A stretch of DNA of 12,369 nucleotides from JALSHZ01 sp964439815 (GCA_964439815.1 CAYTPO010000214.1:1-12369), one strand, 5' to 3'. Shown: positions 1 to 6,853, counted from the first letter of the stretch. Notes: generated by a model not told the origin, from the letters alone. A program made the numbers and translations.

Positions 1-1
1 T

Positions 2-520
2 GTGAGTGGGGTTCTTGAATTAAAGTCACTGCGAGTGGTTCTTGGTGCTATTGAAAGTAGACTCCTGAACGGGTCAGCGTCGGTTGTTCTGAGATCGGAT
101 CCAGGGCGATTCAGTACGCAATGGCAAAACGTGGAGATCTCGATGGCATCGGCAGAGGAAGATGTCATTGTGGCAAAGAGAGGGACGATTGATACACTCG
201 ATGATGTGAATGGCTTTTCTGTAGCCGGGAAGTATCAGCTGGAAGTGAAGGCTCTGGGCGAGAAGGTAGAGATTGAAATGAAGAACGCAAGCCCTCTGCT
301 GGCAAGGCAGTTTGAAAGTTTCGCCGTTGCTGGGAAAATTGAGGGGCGGGGAGCTACGGCTGGATCGCTGATACTGGCACCAGTTTCGAGTTCGAGCGTT
401 TCCACTTCAGTGGGCGGAACGACAAGCAGGGATTCCGTGTCATGGCCGTCACTGCTGTTCCCGGGGAGTAATGCTCCACCCCCGCCAGCTACAGGGCGTG
501 GTACGGCCCCTACTGGCTGA
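2..520 (+). CDS. 3' part of an unrecognised envelope-type protein with Pro-rich tail (possibly GspN-like)
   Basis: The frame is open from the left edge. The first codon seen is GTG, but with no upstream sequence it cannot be told whether this is the true start; the protein probably begins outside the window. The visible 172 residues show alternating hydrophobic and polar stretches suggestive of beta-strands, including two VAGK turns at about residues 74 and 109, and no membrane helix. The last 25 or so residues are low-complexity, with a run of four prolines and Gly/Thr. The pattern is vaguely like type II secretion protein N or an AsmA-like beta protein, and the downstream gene carries a secretin-type domain, but I see no diagnostic motif. 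Treat function as unknown. Both this protein and the next end in a proline-rich tail, hinting that they act in the same compartment. Confidence 0.6.
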   Translation: MSGVLELKSLRVVLGAIESRLLNGSASVVLRSDPGRFSTQWQNVEISMASAEEDVIVAKRGTIDTLDDVNGFSVAGKYQLEVKALGEKVEIEMKNASPLLARQFESFAVAGKIEGRGATAGSLILAPVSSSSVSTSVGGTTSRDSVSWPSLLFPGSNAPPPPATGRGTAPTG

Positions 521-931
521 ATGAACTGCGGTGAGATCTTATTTGTAACTACTCAGCTCATCTCTGAAATCCATCGTCTCTGCGTGAAAAAAACGTCATT
601 TACGCTTGTAAACTCACATTTTTTGCCTTGATCTGACGGATTTCAAAGGCAATCCGAGCGGCTGCCTGCTGCTTATGTGAATTTCTCGCTGGGTGGTTGC
701 TCTTATTTTTGTAATACGGATTTCTTGCACATCGGAAAGCAGAGGTGGGTTGATCGGAATTATTATTACGTTTATTACCGAACGTTAATGAAATAATGTG
801 TGCAAGCTCTCAAAGGGGATCGATGGTGATGGTACAATTGCCAGATATATCGGGTAAGGCGTGAAGTTCCCAGGTTGGGCATACGCGCTTTTTTGTTACT
901 TGTAACAGTATGTTTAAAGGAAGTTTTGATC
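521..931 (+). other. Intergenic region, 411 bp, no convincing gene
   Basis: No credible coding frame is seen; only a 13-codon frame near 823-864 is present. The stretch is AT-rich. Around 760-800 lies an imperfect dyad, ATTACGTT then eight bases then AACGTTAAT, inside a run of A/T. A perfect 14-bp palindrome lies just before the next gene and is listed separately. The AT-rich dyad area is the most likely promoter region for the gene at 932, but no good -35/-10 pair could be fixed. Confidence 0.4.
894..907 (+). promoter_or_regulatory. Perfect palindrome TGTTAC-TT-GTAACA upstream of the STN-domain gene
   Basis: Two 6-bp arms flank a 2-bp centre, 24 bases before the ATG at 932. Size, symmetry and place suit a dimeric regulator's operator. 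The dyad could instead form a short RNA hairpin in the leader. The regulator is not identifiable. Confidence 0.3.
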
Positions 932-1702
932 ATGGGAAAGTGGAAAAAGTCAACTTTGCTAGTAGCCGTTGTGTTCGTATTGTCCGGAACGTTAGGGCAA
1001 GCTGCGATGATAGAATTAAAGCCAGGCGATGATACCGTAGTTTCCGTGAAAGAGGTCTATGACCTGGATGGAGAGAAACGGATCGATGTCAGGAACCGGA
1101 AATTAGGGGATGTCCTCCAGGCAGTGGAGAATGTGAGTGGTATTACCGTTTCCATCAATGATGAAATGGTTGATATTCCTGTCGATGCAGATATTAGAGA
1201 CAAGGAATGGCATTTGGCTTTGCAACAGTTGTTAAAGGATTTCAACATCGTATTTAATTTTGTTGATTCAAAGATTACCGCGTTAAAAGTCTTGTCACTC
1301 CATGGAAAGCCCGATGAGCAGAAAAGCACCGAGCCGTCATTAAATGGTCAAAAAGAGGGTGTAGCCAAGGAGATGGCGGCAAAAAGCAAATCTGGGAAGG
1401 CTTCTGTGAAAGGTAAGGAATCAGCGGTTGCTAGTGTATCCGATGATGTGGAAAAAGATGAGTTGGGTCGACCGGTGTTGGTCGAGGGTGAGTATATAGG
1501 TGACACAAAAATAAAGATTCGGCGGAGCTATCCTGAAGGGTTTCGTGTCTCGGTTATGCCGCCTACACAACCTCCCGGTTTGGTCGACAATACCCCTCCT
1601 CCTGGAGCTGAAAATACAATGTTTCGACCTCCGCTACCAACTTCGACCATAAAGCCGGCCAAGGATGTCGATAACACTCCTCCTCCTGGAAGCACGCTTT
1701 AA
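932..1702 (+). CDS. Secreted STN-like (secretin/TonB N-terminal) domain protein with repeated VDNTPPPG tail
   Basis: The chosen start is the ATG at 932, preceded by AAAGGAAG at 916-923; the frame extends upstream to a TTG at 875, but that would put residues before a good signal peptide. The 256-residue product begins MGKWKK, then a hydrophobic core at 8-24 ending near GQA, so it is predicted to be exported. Residues about 48-123 (KRIDVRNRKLGDVLQAV... to ITALKVLSL) have the beta-alpha-beta pattern of the short STN domain found at the front of secretins and TonB-dependent receptors. Residues 128-175 are a Lys/Ser/Ala-rich linker. The C-terminal region is proline-rich and holds VDNTPPPG twice (218-225, 246-253). 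There is no secretin barrel, so it is not itself a secretin; it may be an accessory or scaffold protein of an envelope assembly. The domain call is by eye; the function is unknown. Confidence 0.7.
   Translation: MGKWKKSTLLVAVVFVLSGTLGQAAMIELKPGDDTVVSVKEVYDLDGEKRIDVRNRKLGDVLQAVENVSGITVSINDEMVDIPVDADIRDKEWHLALQQLLKDFNIVFNFVDSKITALKVLSLHGKPDEQKSTEPSLNGQKEGVAKEMAAKSKSGKASVKGKESAVASVSDDVEKDELGRPVLVEGEYIGDTKIKIRRSYPEGFRVSVMPPTQPPGLVDNTPPPGAENTMFRPPLPTSTIKPAKDVDNTPPPGSTL
1583..1690 (+). repeat. Two 24-bp direct repeats encoding VDNTPPPG
   Basis: The units at 1583-1606 and 1667-1690 encode the same octapeptide in the tail of the STN-domain protein but differ at third codon positions (for example GAC/GAT and AAT/AAC). 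The peptide is kept while the DNA has drifted, which points to selection on the protein sequence rather than a fresh duplication. Confidence 0.75.
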
Positions 1703-1907
1703 GGGAGGTGCCCTTCGGGCTGTTGCTATACTGAAGCCCCATTACTTGCATTTTTCTTGCCCCCTTTCGAGGGTGCCACAATAGACAAATTACAGGTCGG
1801 GTTGTGCTATCGCTAACCCGACCTGCTGTTAAGCTGTCTGCGATACCATTTTTTGTGGCAGGGGTATAAAAGTACTCCGCTATTATGATGTTTCAAACGT
1901 TTGTCCG
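1703..1907. other. Intergenic region with two hairpins, no gene
   Basis: No coding frame is convincing. Right after the stop codon a short stem AAGGG/CCCTT (1701-1715) may help end the upstream message but lacks a T run. A longer perfect stem at 1793-1825 is listed separately. A T/A-rich stretch at 1851-1890 (GTATAAAAG, TATTATGAT) could hold a promoter for the sugar genes, but no properly spaced -35/-10 pair was found. Confidence 0.35.
1793..1825. other. Perfect 11-bp inverted repeat, 11-nt loop
   Basis: CAGGTCGGGTT (1793-1803) pairs perfectly with AACCCGACCTG (1815-1825). The stem is GC-rich and stable, but no T tract follows on the plus strand, and the minus-strand readout (upstream bases ACAAATTA on the plus strand) also lacks a clean T run. 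It could be a factor-assisted terminator for the gene ending at 1702, a processing site, or a remnant of a repeat. Confidence 0.5.
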
Positions 1908-2072
1908 CTAGGAGGCTGTCCGCGAACAGGAGTCGTAGCGAGGGAAAGCCATTTTAGGCCATTTTCTTCACTGAATTAAGGAGAATATTGATTATATTTG
2001 ACGAAAATCAGGGGGAAAAGGGCCAAAATGGCTTTTCCGCAGTAGGCTCCCTACTCTTGGACAGCCTCCTAG
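1908..2072. mobile_element. 165-bp MITE-like element with 14-bp perfect terminal inverted repeats
   Basis: The left end CTAGGAGGCTGTCC and right end GGACAGCCTCCTAG are exact reverse complements. The outer CTAG is itself a palindrome, so it could be a 4-bp target duplication with a 10-bp repeat GAGGCTGTCC inside. Inner arms also match imperfectly: AAAGCCATTTTAGGCC near 1946-1961 faces GGCCAAAATGGCTTTT near 2022-2037, so almost the whole element can fold into one long hairpin. It holds no coding frame, as expected of a non-autonomous element moved in trans by a related transposase, which is not present here. It ends 37 bp before the aminotransferase start and could affect its expression. Confidence 0.7.
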
Positions 2073-2108
2073 TTGCTTTGTTTTCTGAGTATTTGTAGGG
2101 AATTATGT

Positions 2109-3242
2109 ATGTGGAAGGTGCCTTTGTTTGAACCAAACTTTGATTCTCGCGAAACTGTTGCTTCCTCAAGGGTTGTGGCTGATGGCTGGCTTACAATGGG
2201 TAAACGCATCCAGCATTTTGAGACTTCTTTTGCCGAATTCCAGGGGCGGGGGGGGGATTGTGTTGCAGTTTCCAGTGGTACTGCTGCCTTGCATCTGGCA
2301 CTTCTTGCGCTTGGCATAGCGCCTGGTGATGAAGTCATTATTCCGGCCCTGACGTTCGTTGCTGATGCTAATGTAGTAAAGATAATCGGGGCAACTCCCG
2401 TATTGGCCGATTCAGTTTCGCTTGCTAACTGGAACACGTCGGCAGATACGCTTGTTGCTCGAATTACAGATAAAACGCGAGCAATTATTGTTGTTCACTA
2501 TGCAGGCTACCCGTGTGAGATGGGGGCAATTGCTGAATTGTGTCGAGAGCGCAATATTGCCCTGATTGAAGATGTTGCCCATGCACCGGGTGCGTCGCTG
2601 GATGGCCAGCGGTGTGGCACTTTTGGTGATATAGGATGTTTTTCGTTCTTCAGCAACAAGAACCTTTCTATTGGAGAGGGAGGGATGGCCGCGACACATA
2701 ATCCGGAAGTAGCGCAGCGGTTGCGTTATCTTCGATCACATGGAATGACAACCCTTACCTTGGATAGGCATGAGGGGCGGGCCGTGACTTACGATGTCGT
2801 TATGCCAGGGCTCAATTATCGGATGGACGAAATAAGGGCGGCAATTGGTGCGGTCCAGTTGGAAAAGTTGCTGGACGGGAATGCACGAAGAAAACTGTTG
2901 ACCGAGCAATATCGAAGCAATTTTTCCGGATCAGAGATTTCGATACCATTTTTCGATATCCGACTCGGCCTGGAATCTGCTTACCATATCCTGCCTGTGT
3001 TGTTGCCGTCTGGCTGTGATCGAATGGGAGTGATGGCTCATCTTAAGAGCAAGGCTATTCAGTCTAGTATTCACTACCCTCCTTTCTGGAATTTTAGCGG
3101 CTACCAGGATCAGTTCGATTCTAGTGAAACTCCGGTGGCAGCGGAAATCATGGCGCGAGAGTTGACTCTGCCGCTTTACCCGGGGCTCGGGGAGGAGGAT
3201 GTGGATTATGTTACCGAGTCGCTATTGGAGGTTGTTGGCTAG
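2109..3242 (+). CDS. DegT/DnrJ/EryC1/StrS-family sugar aminotransferase
   Basis: A PLP enzyme expected to transfer an amino group, usually from glutamate, to a 4-keto (or 3-keto) nucleotide sugar in the cytoplasm. The start is the ATG at 2109, with TAGGGAA about 7 bases upstream; the frame runs back to a TTG at 2073 in the edge of the mobile element. The 377 residues are typical for the family. Visible motifs: SSGTAALHLAL (55-65, phosphate-binding region), IEDVAHAPGA (153-162, with D155 expected to hold the PLP ring nitrogen), FSNKNLSIGEGG (181-192, with K184 the likely Schiff-base lysine), GLNYRMDEIRAAIG (234-247), and a C-terminal IQSSIHYPP segment. It is probably the partner of the 4,6-dehydratase encoded next, although a terminator separates them. 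The exact sugar cannot be read from sequence; PseC, LegC, Per and ArnB-type enzymes share these motifs. Confidence 0.93.
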   Translation: MWKVPLFEPNFDSRETVASSRVVADGWLTMGKRIQHFETSFAEFQGRGGDCVAVSSGTAALHLALLALGIAPGDEVIIPALTFVADANVVKIIGATPVLADSVSLANWNTSADTLVARITDKTRAIIVVHYAGYPCEMGAIAELCRERNIALIEDVAHAPGASLDGQRCGTFGDIGCFSFFSNKNLSIGEGGMAATHNPEVAQRLRYLRSHGMTTLTLDRHEGRAVTYDVVMPGLNYRMDEIRAAIGAVQLEKLLDGNARRKLLTEQYRSNFSGSEISIPFFDIRLGLESAYHILPVLLPSGCDRMGVMAHLKSKAIQSSIHYPPFWNFSGYQDQFDSSETPVAAEIMARELTLPLYPGLGEEDVDYVTESLLEVVG

Positions 3243-3301
3243 TGTTCCATCGAGTCGGGTTCTATGGCGTACTGTTAAATACAAGGTAGTGTTGAATTAA
3301 T

Positions 3302-3330
3302 AAAAGGCACATTGTGCCTTTTTTGTTTTT
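3302..3330 (+). terminator. Intrinsic terminator between aminotransferase and dehydratase genes
   Basis: A perfect stem AAAAGGCAC / GTGCCTTTT with a 3-nt ATT loop runs directly into a T-rich tract (TTTTTTGTTTTT). It lies about 60 bp after the aminotransferase stop and ends about 30 bp before the dehydratase ATG at 3360. The hairpin is nearly symmetric, so it might act in both directions. Confidence 0.85.
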
Positions 3331-3359
3331 ATTGTTGCTGGGTATTCGTTAGGTGGTGT

Positions 3360-4550
3360 ATGGATTTTGTACTTGAATTGATTGGTCGAAAGAAAGAGCT
3401 ATTCGATGTTGATATTGCAAATCACGGTGACAAGCTTCTGGATATGGTGAAAGAATCATCATTCTTGGTGATAGGTGGTGCGGGATCAATCGGGCAGGCG
3501 GTATGCAAGGAGATCTTTTCTCGGCAACCACGCACGTTGCATGTTGTGGATATCAGCGAAAATAATCTGGTTGAGCTTGTGAGGGATATTCGCAGCTCCC
3601 TTGGCTACAGCGATGGGGTGTTTGCTACCTTTGCACTCGATATTGGCTCCTTGGAGTTTGATATGTTGATTGCCAAGGAAGGTCCATACGATTATGTATT
3701 GAATCTCTCTGCGCTAAAGCATGTTCGTAGTGAAAAGGATGCATATACGTTGATGCGGATGATAGATGTGAACATCTTCAATACCGACAAGACACTGCTG
3801 CAGGCAGCTGCTTTTGGTGCGCGCAAGTATTTCTGTGTGTCTACTGACAAGGCCGCCAACCCGGTCAATATGATGGGGTGCTCAAAGCGAATTATGGAGC
3901 AGTATTTAATGCGGCGTTCTTTGGAGGTTGATGTTTCTACCGCCCGTTTTGCCAATGTTGCTTTTTCAGATGGAAGCTTGTTGCATGGGTTCAGACAGCG
4001 CATCCAGAAGCGTCAACCGATTTCTGCCCCAAATGACGTACGTCGCTATTTTATCACGCCTCGTGAGTCAGGTGAGCTTTGTCTAATGTCGTGTTTGCTG
4101 GGAGAAAATCGGGATATCTTCTTTCCCAAGCTCAATGAGGATCTCCACCTGATTACTTTTGAAGAGATTGCTCGACGTTATCTTCATGGTTTGGGCTACG
4201 AACCTGTTGCCTGTGAATCGGAGGAGGAGGCGCGGTCTTTGTTGAAGTCGTTGGTTCGTGAAGGTAAATGGCCTTGCTATTTCTCTCCCAGTAATACAAC
4301 TGGTGAGAAAGATTTTGAGGAGTTTTTTGTCGAAGGTCAGGTTCTGGATATGAATCGTTTCCATAACCTTGGTGTCATAGAGAACGAGCCTGAGTTTGAT
4401 GTTGAAGGCATGGAATGGTTCGCATCGGAAGTTCGGGCAATGAAGGCATCGGGGCGGTGGGGAAAGGCTGATATTGTTGCATTGTTTAAAGCCATGGTGC
4501 CAGAGTTCCTCCATCTTGAAACCGGGCGGTACCTGGATAGCAAGATGTAG
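3360..4550 (+). CDS. Soluble FlaA1/CapD-type nucleotide-sugar 4,6-dehydratase (SDR superfamily)
   Basis: Expected to convert a nucleotide-linked HexNAc (UDP- or GDP-) to a 4-keto-6-deoxy sugar with bound NAD(P). The start is the ATG at 3360 with AGGTGG 3 bases upstream; the product is 396 residues. It begins directly in the linker seen between the two halves of WbpM/FlaA1 proteins (LELIGRKKELFDVD, 5-18). Then come the Rossmann glycine motif VIGGAGSIG (37-45), VVDISENN (62-69), NLSALKHVRSEKD (115-127), STDKAANPVNMMGCSKR (161-177) with the MxxxK pair M172/K176 that replaces YxxxK in this subfamily, RFANVAFSDGS (196-206), and RRYFITPRESGELCL (228-242). The C-terminal 130 residues (FSPSNTTGEKDFEEFF) form an extra segment. 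No membrane helices are present, unlike full-length WbpM; a matching membrane domain is found in the protein at 5385. The C4/C5 stereochemistry of the product cannot be told. Confidence 0.9.
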   Translation: MDFVLELIGRKKELFDVDIANHGDKLLDMVKESSFLVIGGAGSIGQAVCKEIFSRQPRTLHVVDISENNLVELVRDIRSSLGYSDGVFATFALDIGSLEFDMLIAKEGPYDYVLNLSALKHVRSEKDAYTLMRMIDVNIFNTDKTLLQAAAFGARKYFCVSTDKAANPVNMMGCSKRIMEQYLMRRSLEVDVSTARFANVAFSDGSLLHGFRQRIQKRQPISAPNDVRRYFITPRESGELCLMSCLLGENRDIFFPKLNEDLHLITFEEIARRYLHGLGYEPVACESEEEARSLLKSLVREGKWPCYFSPSNTTGEKDFEEFFVEGQVLDMNRFHNLGVIENEPEFDVEGMEWFASEVRAMKASGRWGKADIVALFKAMVPEFLHLETGRYLDSKM

Positions 4551-4577
4551 CAACTGATAGAAATAGAGTTGCATTCC

Positions 4578-4640
4578 GTGAAGAAGGTCTATGTCTTTTT
4601 CCCGCTACGGAACTATGATGGAACGCACGACTTGAAGTAG
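4578..4640 (+). other. Small 20-codon open frame, possible gene remnant
   Basis: In the 100-bp gap before the nucleotidyltransferase, a GTG-started frame reads VKKVYVFFPLRNYDGTHDLK and stops within the next gene's ribosome-binding site. It looks like the start of a protein (Lys-Lys then a hydrophobic strand) but is too short to be one. A second 14-codon frame from the ATG at 4591 overlaps it and has AGAAGG just upstream. It may be chance, a leader peptide, or the stump of a deleted gene. Confidence 0.2.
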
Positions 4641-4650
4641 GGAACTGCTA

Positions 4651-5358
4651 ATGAAAGCTGTCATACAGGCTGGGGGAAAGGGAACACGGTTAAGGCCATA
4701 TACATTGGTTTTACCTAAACCGATGATGCCAATAGGTGATACACCTGTTCTTGAGATGACGCTCAAGTGGCTGCGACGCAATGGTGTGATGGACGCTTAT
4801 ATTACCACTGGATATCTCGGGCATCTTCTAAAACTATTCTGTGGTGATGGCGCTCAATGGTCGCTGAATATCGAGTACACCGATGAGGAGCAGCCAATGG
4901 GGACTGTGGGCGCACTCAATTTGCTCAAGCAAAAGCTGGATTCCACTTTCTTGGTGTTGAATGGTGATCTTCTGACTGATCTCGACCTCTATGCATTTCA
5001 GTCATTTCATCGCTCACATGGGGGTATGCTGACGGTAGGAGTCACGTCAAAGACGGTTCGGGTAGATCTTGGGGTGCTCGATACTGATGATACGCTGGTA
5101 ACCGGCTTTCGTGAAAAGCCGTCGATGAGTTACACGGTCAGCATGGGTATCTACTGCATGGAACCAGAGATTCTGGAGCTAATTCCCAGCGGTGTACCGT
5201 TCGGCTTTGATGATTTGATGCATGTGATGTTGGGTAAAGGGATTCCTGTGCATGTATTCCGCCATGATGGTATGTGGATGGATATTGGTAGGCCGGAGGA
5301 TTTCCAAAAGGCACAATATGTCGTAGAACAAAACGAAGCACAGATCCTTGGCTACTGA
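4651..5358 (+). CDS. Sugar-1-phosphate nucleotidyltransferase (NTP_transferase family)
   Basis: Expected to make an NDP-sugar plus pyrophosphate from a sugar-1-phosphate and an NTP in the cytoplasm. The 235 residues start at an ATG with AGGGAA 6 bases upstream. Motifs: VIQAGGKGTRLRPYT (4-18, nucleotide-binding loop), LPKPMMPIGDTP (21-32, with K23), EEQPMGTVGALNLL (79-92), VLNGDLLTD (102-110, Mg-binding Asp region), TGFREKPS (151-158), and MWMDIGRPEDF (208-218). It is the short form of the family, ending soon after the catalytic domain with no beta-helix or CBS domain, like GDP-heptose or GDP-GlcN synthesising enzymes and short mannose-1-phosphate guanylyltransferases. Whether it uses GTP, UTP, CTP or dTTP is not readable. 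It lies 26 bp before the transferase gene and is likely co-transcribed with it. Confidence 0.9.
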   Translation: MKAVIQAGGKGTRLRPYTLVLPKPMMPIGDTPVLEMTLKWLRRNGVMDAYITTGYLGHLLKLFCGDGAQWSLNIEYTDEEQPMGTVGALNLLKQKLDSTFLVLNGDLLTDLDLYAFQSFHRSHGGMLTVGVTSKTVRVDLGVLDTDDTLVTGFREKPSMSYTVSMGIYCMEPEILELIPSGVPFGFDDLMHVMLGKGIPVHVFRHDGMWMDIGRPEDFQKAQYVVEQNEAQILGY

Positions 5359-5384
5359 GTCCCAGACATATTTTGGGGGAACAA

Positions 5385-6806
5385 ATGGTTTTTGATGTGG
5401 TGCAATCAATCCGTGTTGAGGCTGTACCTATATCAGTCTGCAAGCGAACTTTCGATGTGTTGTTGGCAATGCTCGGGTTTGTGGTGGGTGGACCGATTAT
5501 TTTGTTGATAGCATTGGCTATCCGGCTCGATTCGCCGGGGGATGTCATCTTTGCTCAGGAGCGTCTTGGTGCTGGAGGTAAACCCTTCCGGTTATTCAAG
5601 TTCCGGAAATTTCCCGCAAACTGGGGCAGTAAGGGGCCAGGCGTCACGGTTGCTGGAGATGTGCGGATGACCCGTATTGGTCGCATGCTTGAGCGGACAA
5701 AGCTTGATGAATTACCACAGTTGTGGAATATCCTCAAAGGAGAGATGTCGTTTGTTGGGCCTCGCCCCGAATCGTTGAAATATGCGGATATGTTTTCGGG
5801 GGAGTTTTCGGATGTTCTGAGGTATCGACCGGGGATATTTGGCCCTAACCAAATAGATTATCGGAATGAATCCGAGATGTATCCAGCTGACGAGGATCCC
5901 GAGATTTACTATCGTCGTGTCTTGTTTCCCGCCAAGGCCAGGCAGGATCTGGCCTATTTCTCACAGGCCAACTGCTTGAGTGACGTTGCCTGGATTGTCA
6001 AGGGCGTGTTCGTTAGCGTCATAGGCACGATCAATTGGGGAAGGGTTGTTCGGCGACAGTTGCCGGTAGTTCTTCTTGATGTGGTTGCAGTCGCTTTCGC
6101 ATGGGCTATTGCGGTGTCGATGCGCTATGGGGTTGGGGAGGCGATCTCCGGTCAGCACCAGGCGCTTTTAATTGGGTTATGGCTGTTCCCTCTGGTGGTT
6201 ATTCCGGCTCTTATTGTTTTTGGTAACTATAGGCATACGCTACGGCATATTGTGTTGGCGGATATTGTTGATCAGGCTGTTGTCGCTGCATTTGCTTGGG
6301 GAGGGGCTTTTCTTCTGCTTCTGTACCTAGGTGACCGAAATATCTCATTGATGCTGGCTCCATTGGGCTTTGTCATTGCTTTGTTGTTCATGATCGTACC
6401 ACGGGTATTCTATAAGGAATTTGCGCGCCGTAGGGATGTGTTCGGGAATTCCGGTCAGGACGGTATAAATCTTCTGATTTATGGGACTGATGACCGCGCA
6501 ATCAACCTAGGGTCTTTGATACAGCGGGGATTTCCCGGCGTAAACCTGATTGGCTTTATCGATGATACTGGAGATATTCAGGGCCGCTCCATTCTGGATC
6601 TGAGAATCCTTGGAAGTGAAAGAGACTTGCCGACGATCCAGGCTGTACACCACTTTGATCAGTTGTGGTTTTCTCAAGTCCCCGAAATGCGGAAACTCAA
6701 CCGGATACGTCGCTGGGCAGATGATGAGGGTGTTGAGATTGTCATACTCCCTGCATTGAAGCCGTTTGACTCTTTGATTGGCGGCGATAGGCGGGATGTG
6801 AGATGA
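5385..6806 (+). CDS. Fusion: monotopic phosphoglycosyl transferase + FlaA1/WbpM-type membrane and nucleotide-binding domains
   Basis: The N-terminal part (about 18-205) is a bacterial sugar transferase of the PglC/WcaJ type. It puts a sugar-1-phosphate from an NDP-sugar onto polyprenyl phosphate at the inner membrane. It shows KRTFDVLLAMLGFVVGG (re-entrant helix, 20-46), QERLGAGGKPFRLFKFRK (58-75), LDELPQLWNILKGE (107-120) with the Asp-Glu catalytic pair D108/E109, and SFVGPRPES (122-130). The C-terminal part has four hydrophobic segments (about 226-247, 259-280, 294-316, 322-342) and a Rossmann-like fold NLLIYGTDDRAINLGSL (362-378), VNLIGFIDDTGDIQG (386-400), ILGSERDLPTI (408-418). This is the layout of the front half of WbpM/FlaA1/CapD. 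It stops at FDSLIGGDRRDVR, where the linker to the dehydratase domain would follow. The ATG at 5385 has GGGGGA 4 bases upstream; an in-frame TTG at 5373 is less likely. Length is 473 residues. The acceptor sugar is unknown. Confidence 0.88.
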   Translation: MVFDVVQSIRVEAVPISVCKRTFDVLLAMLGFVVGGPIILLIALAIRLDSPGDVIFAQERLGAGGKPFRLFKFRKFPANWGSKGPGVTVAGDVRMTRIGRMLERTKLDELPQLWNILKGEMSFVGPRPESLKYADMFSGEFSDVLRYRPGIFGPNQIDYRNESEMYPADEDPEIYYRRVLFPAKARQDLAYFSQANCLSDVAWIVKGVFVSVIGTINWGRVVRRQLPVVLLDVVAVAFAWAIAVSMRYGVGEAISGQHQALLIGLWLFPLVVIPALIVFGNYRHTLRHIVLADIVDQAVVAAFAWGGAFLLLLYLGDRNISLMLAPLGFVIALLFMIVPRVFYKEFARRRDVFGNSGQDGINLLIYGTDDRAINLGSLIQRGFPGVNLIGFIDDTGDIQGRSILDLRILGSERDLPTIQAVHHFDQLWFSQVPEMRKLNRIRRWADDEGVEIVILPALKPFDSLIGGDRRDVR

Positions 6807-6853
6807 AAATAGGGTTGATTGAAGGGTGTTTGTGGAAGTGCGGGAATTCCTGA
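6803..6853 (+). other. 16-codon frame overlapping the transferase stop (ATGA), possible truncated gene
   Basis: An ATG at 6803 overlaps the transferase stop as ATGA, the usual sign of translational coupling. The frame reads MKIGLIEGCLWKCGNS and stops at 6853. MKIGLI resembles many true N-termini in glycan operons, so this may be the stump of a lost downstream gene, with the mobile element 41 bp further on. A T-rich run at 6873-6882 follows an imperfect stem and may terminate transcription weakly. Chance is also possible. Confidence 0.2.

Noticed and set aside
830..845. Possible sigma54 promoter (TGGTACAATTGCC)
   Set aside because: The GG to GC spacing is three bases too short for a -24/-12 promoter.
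1701..1720. Terminator candidate right after the STN-domain gene
   Set aside because: The stem is only 5 bp and no T run follows.
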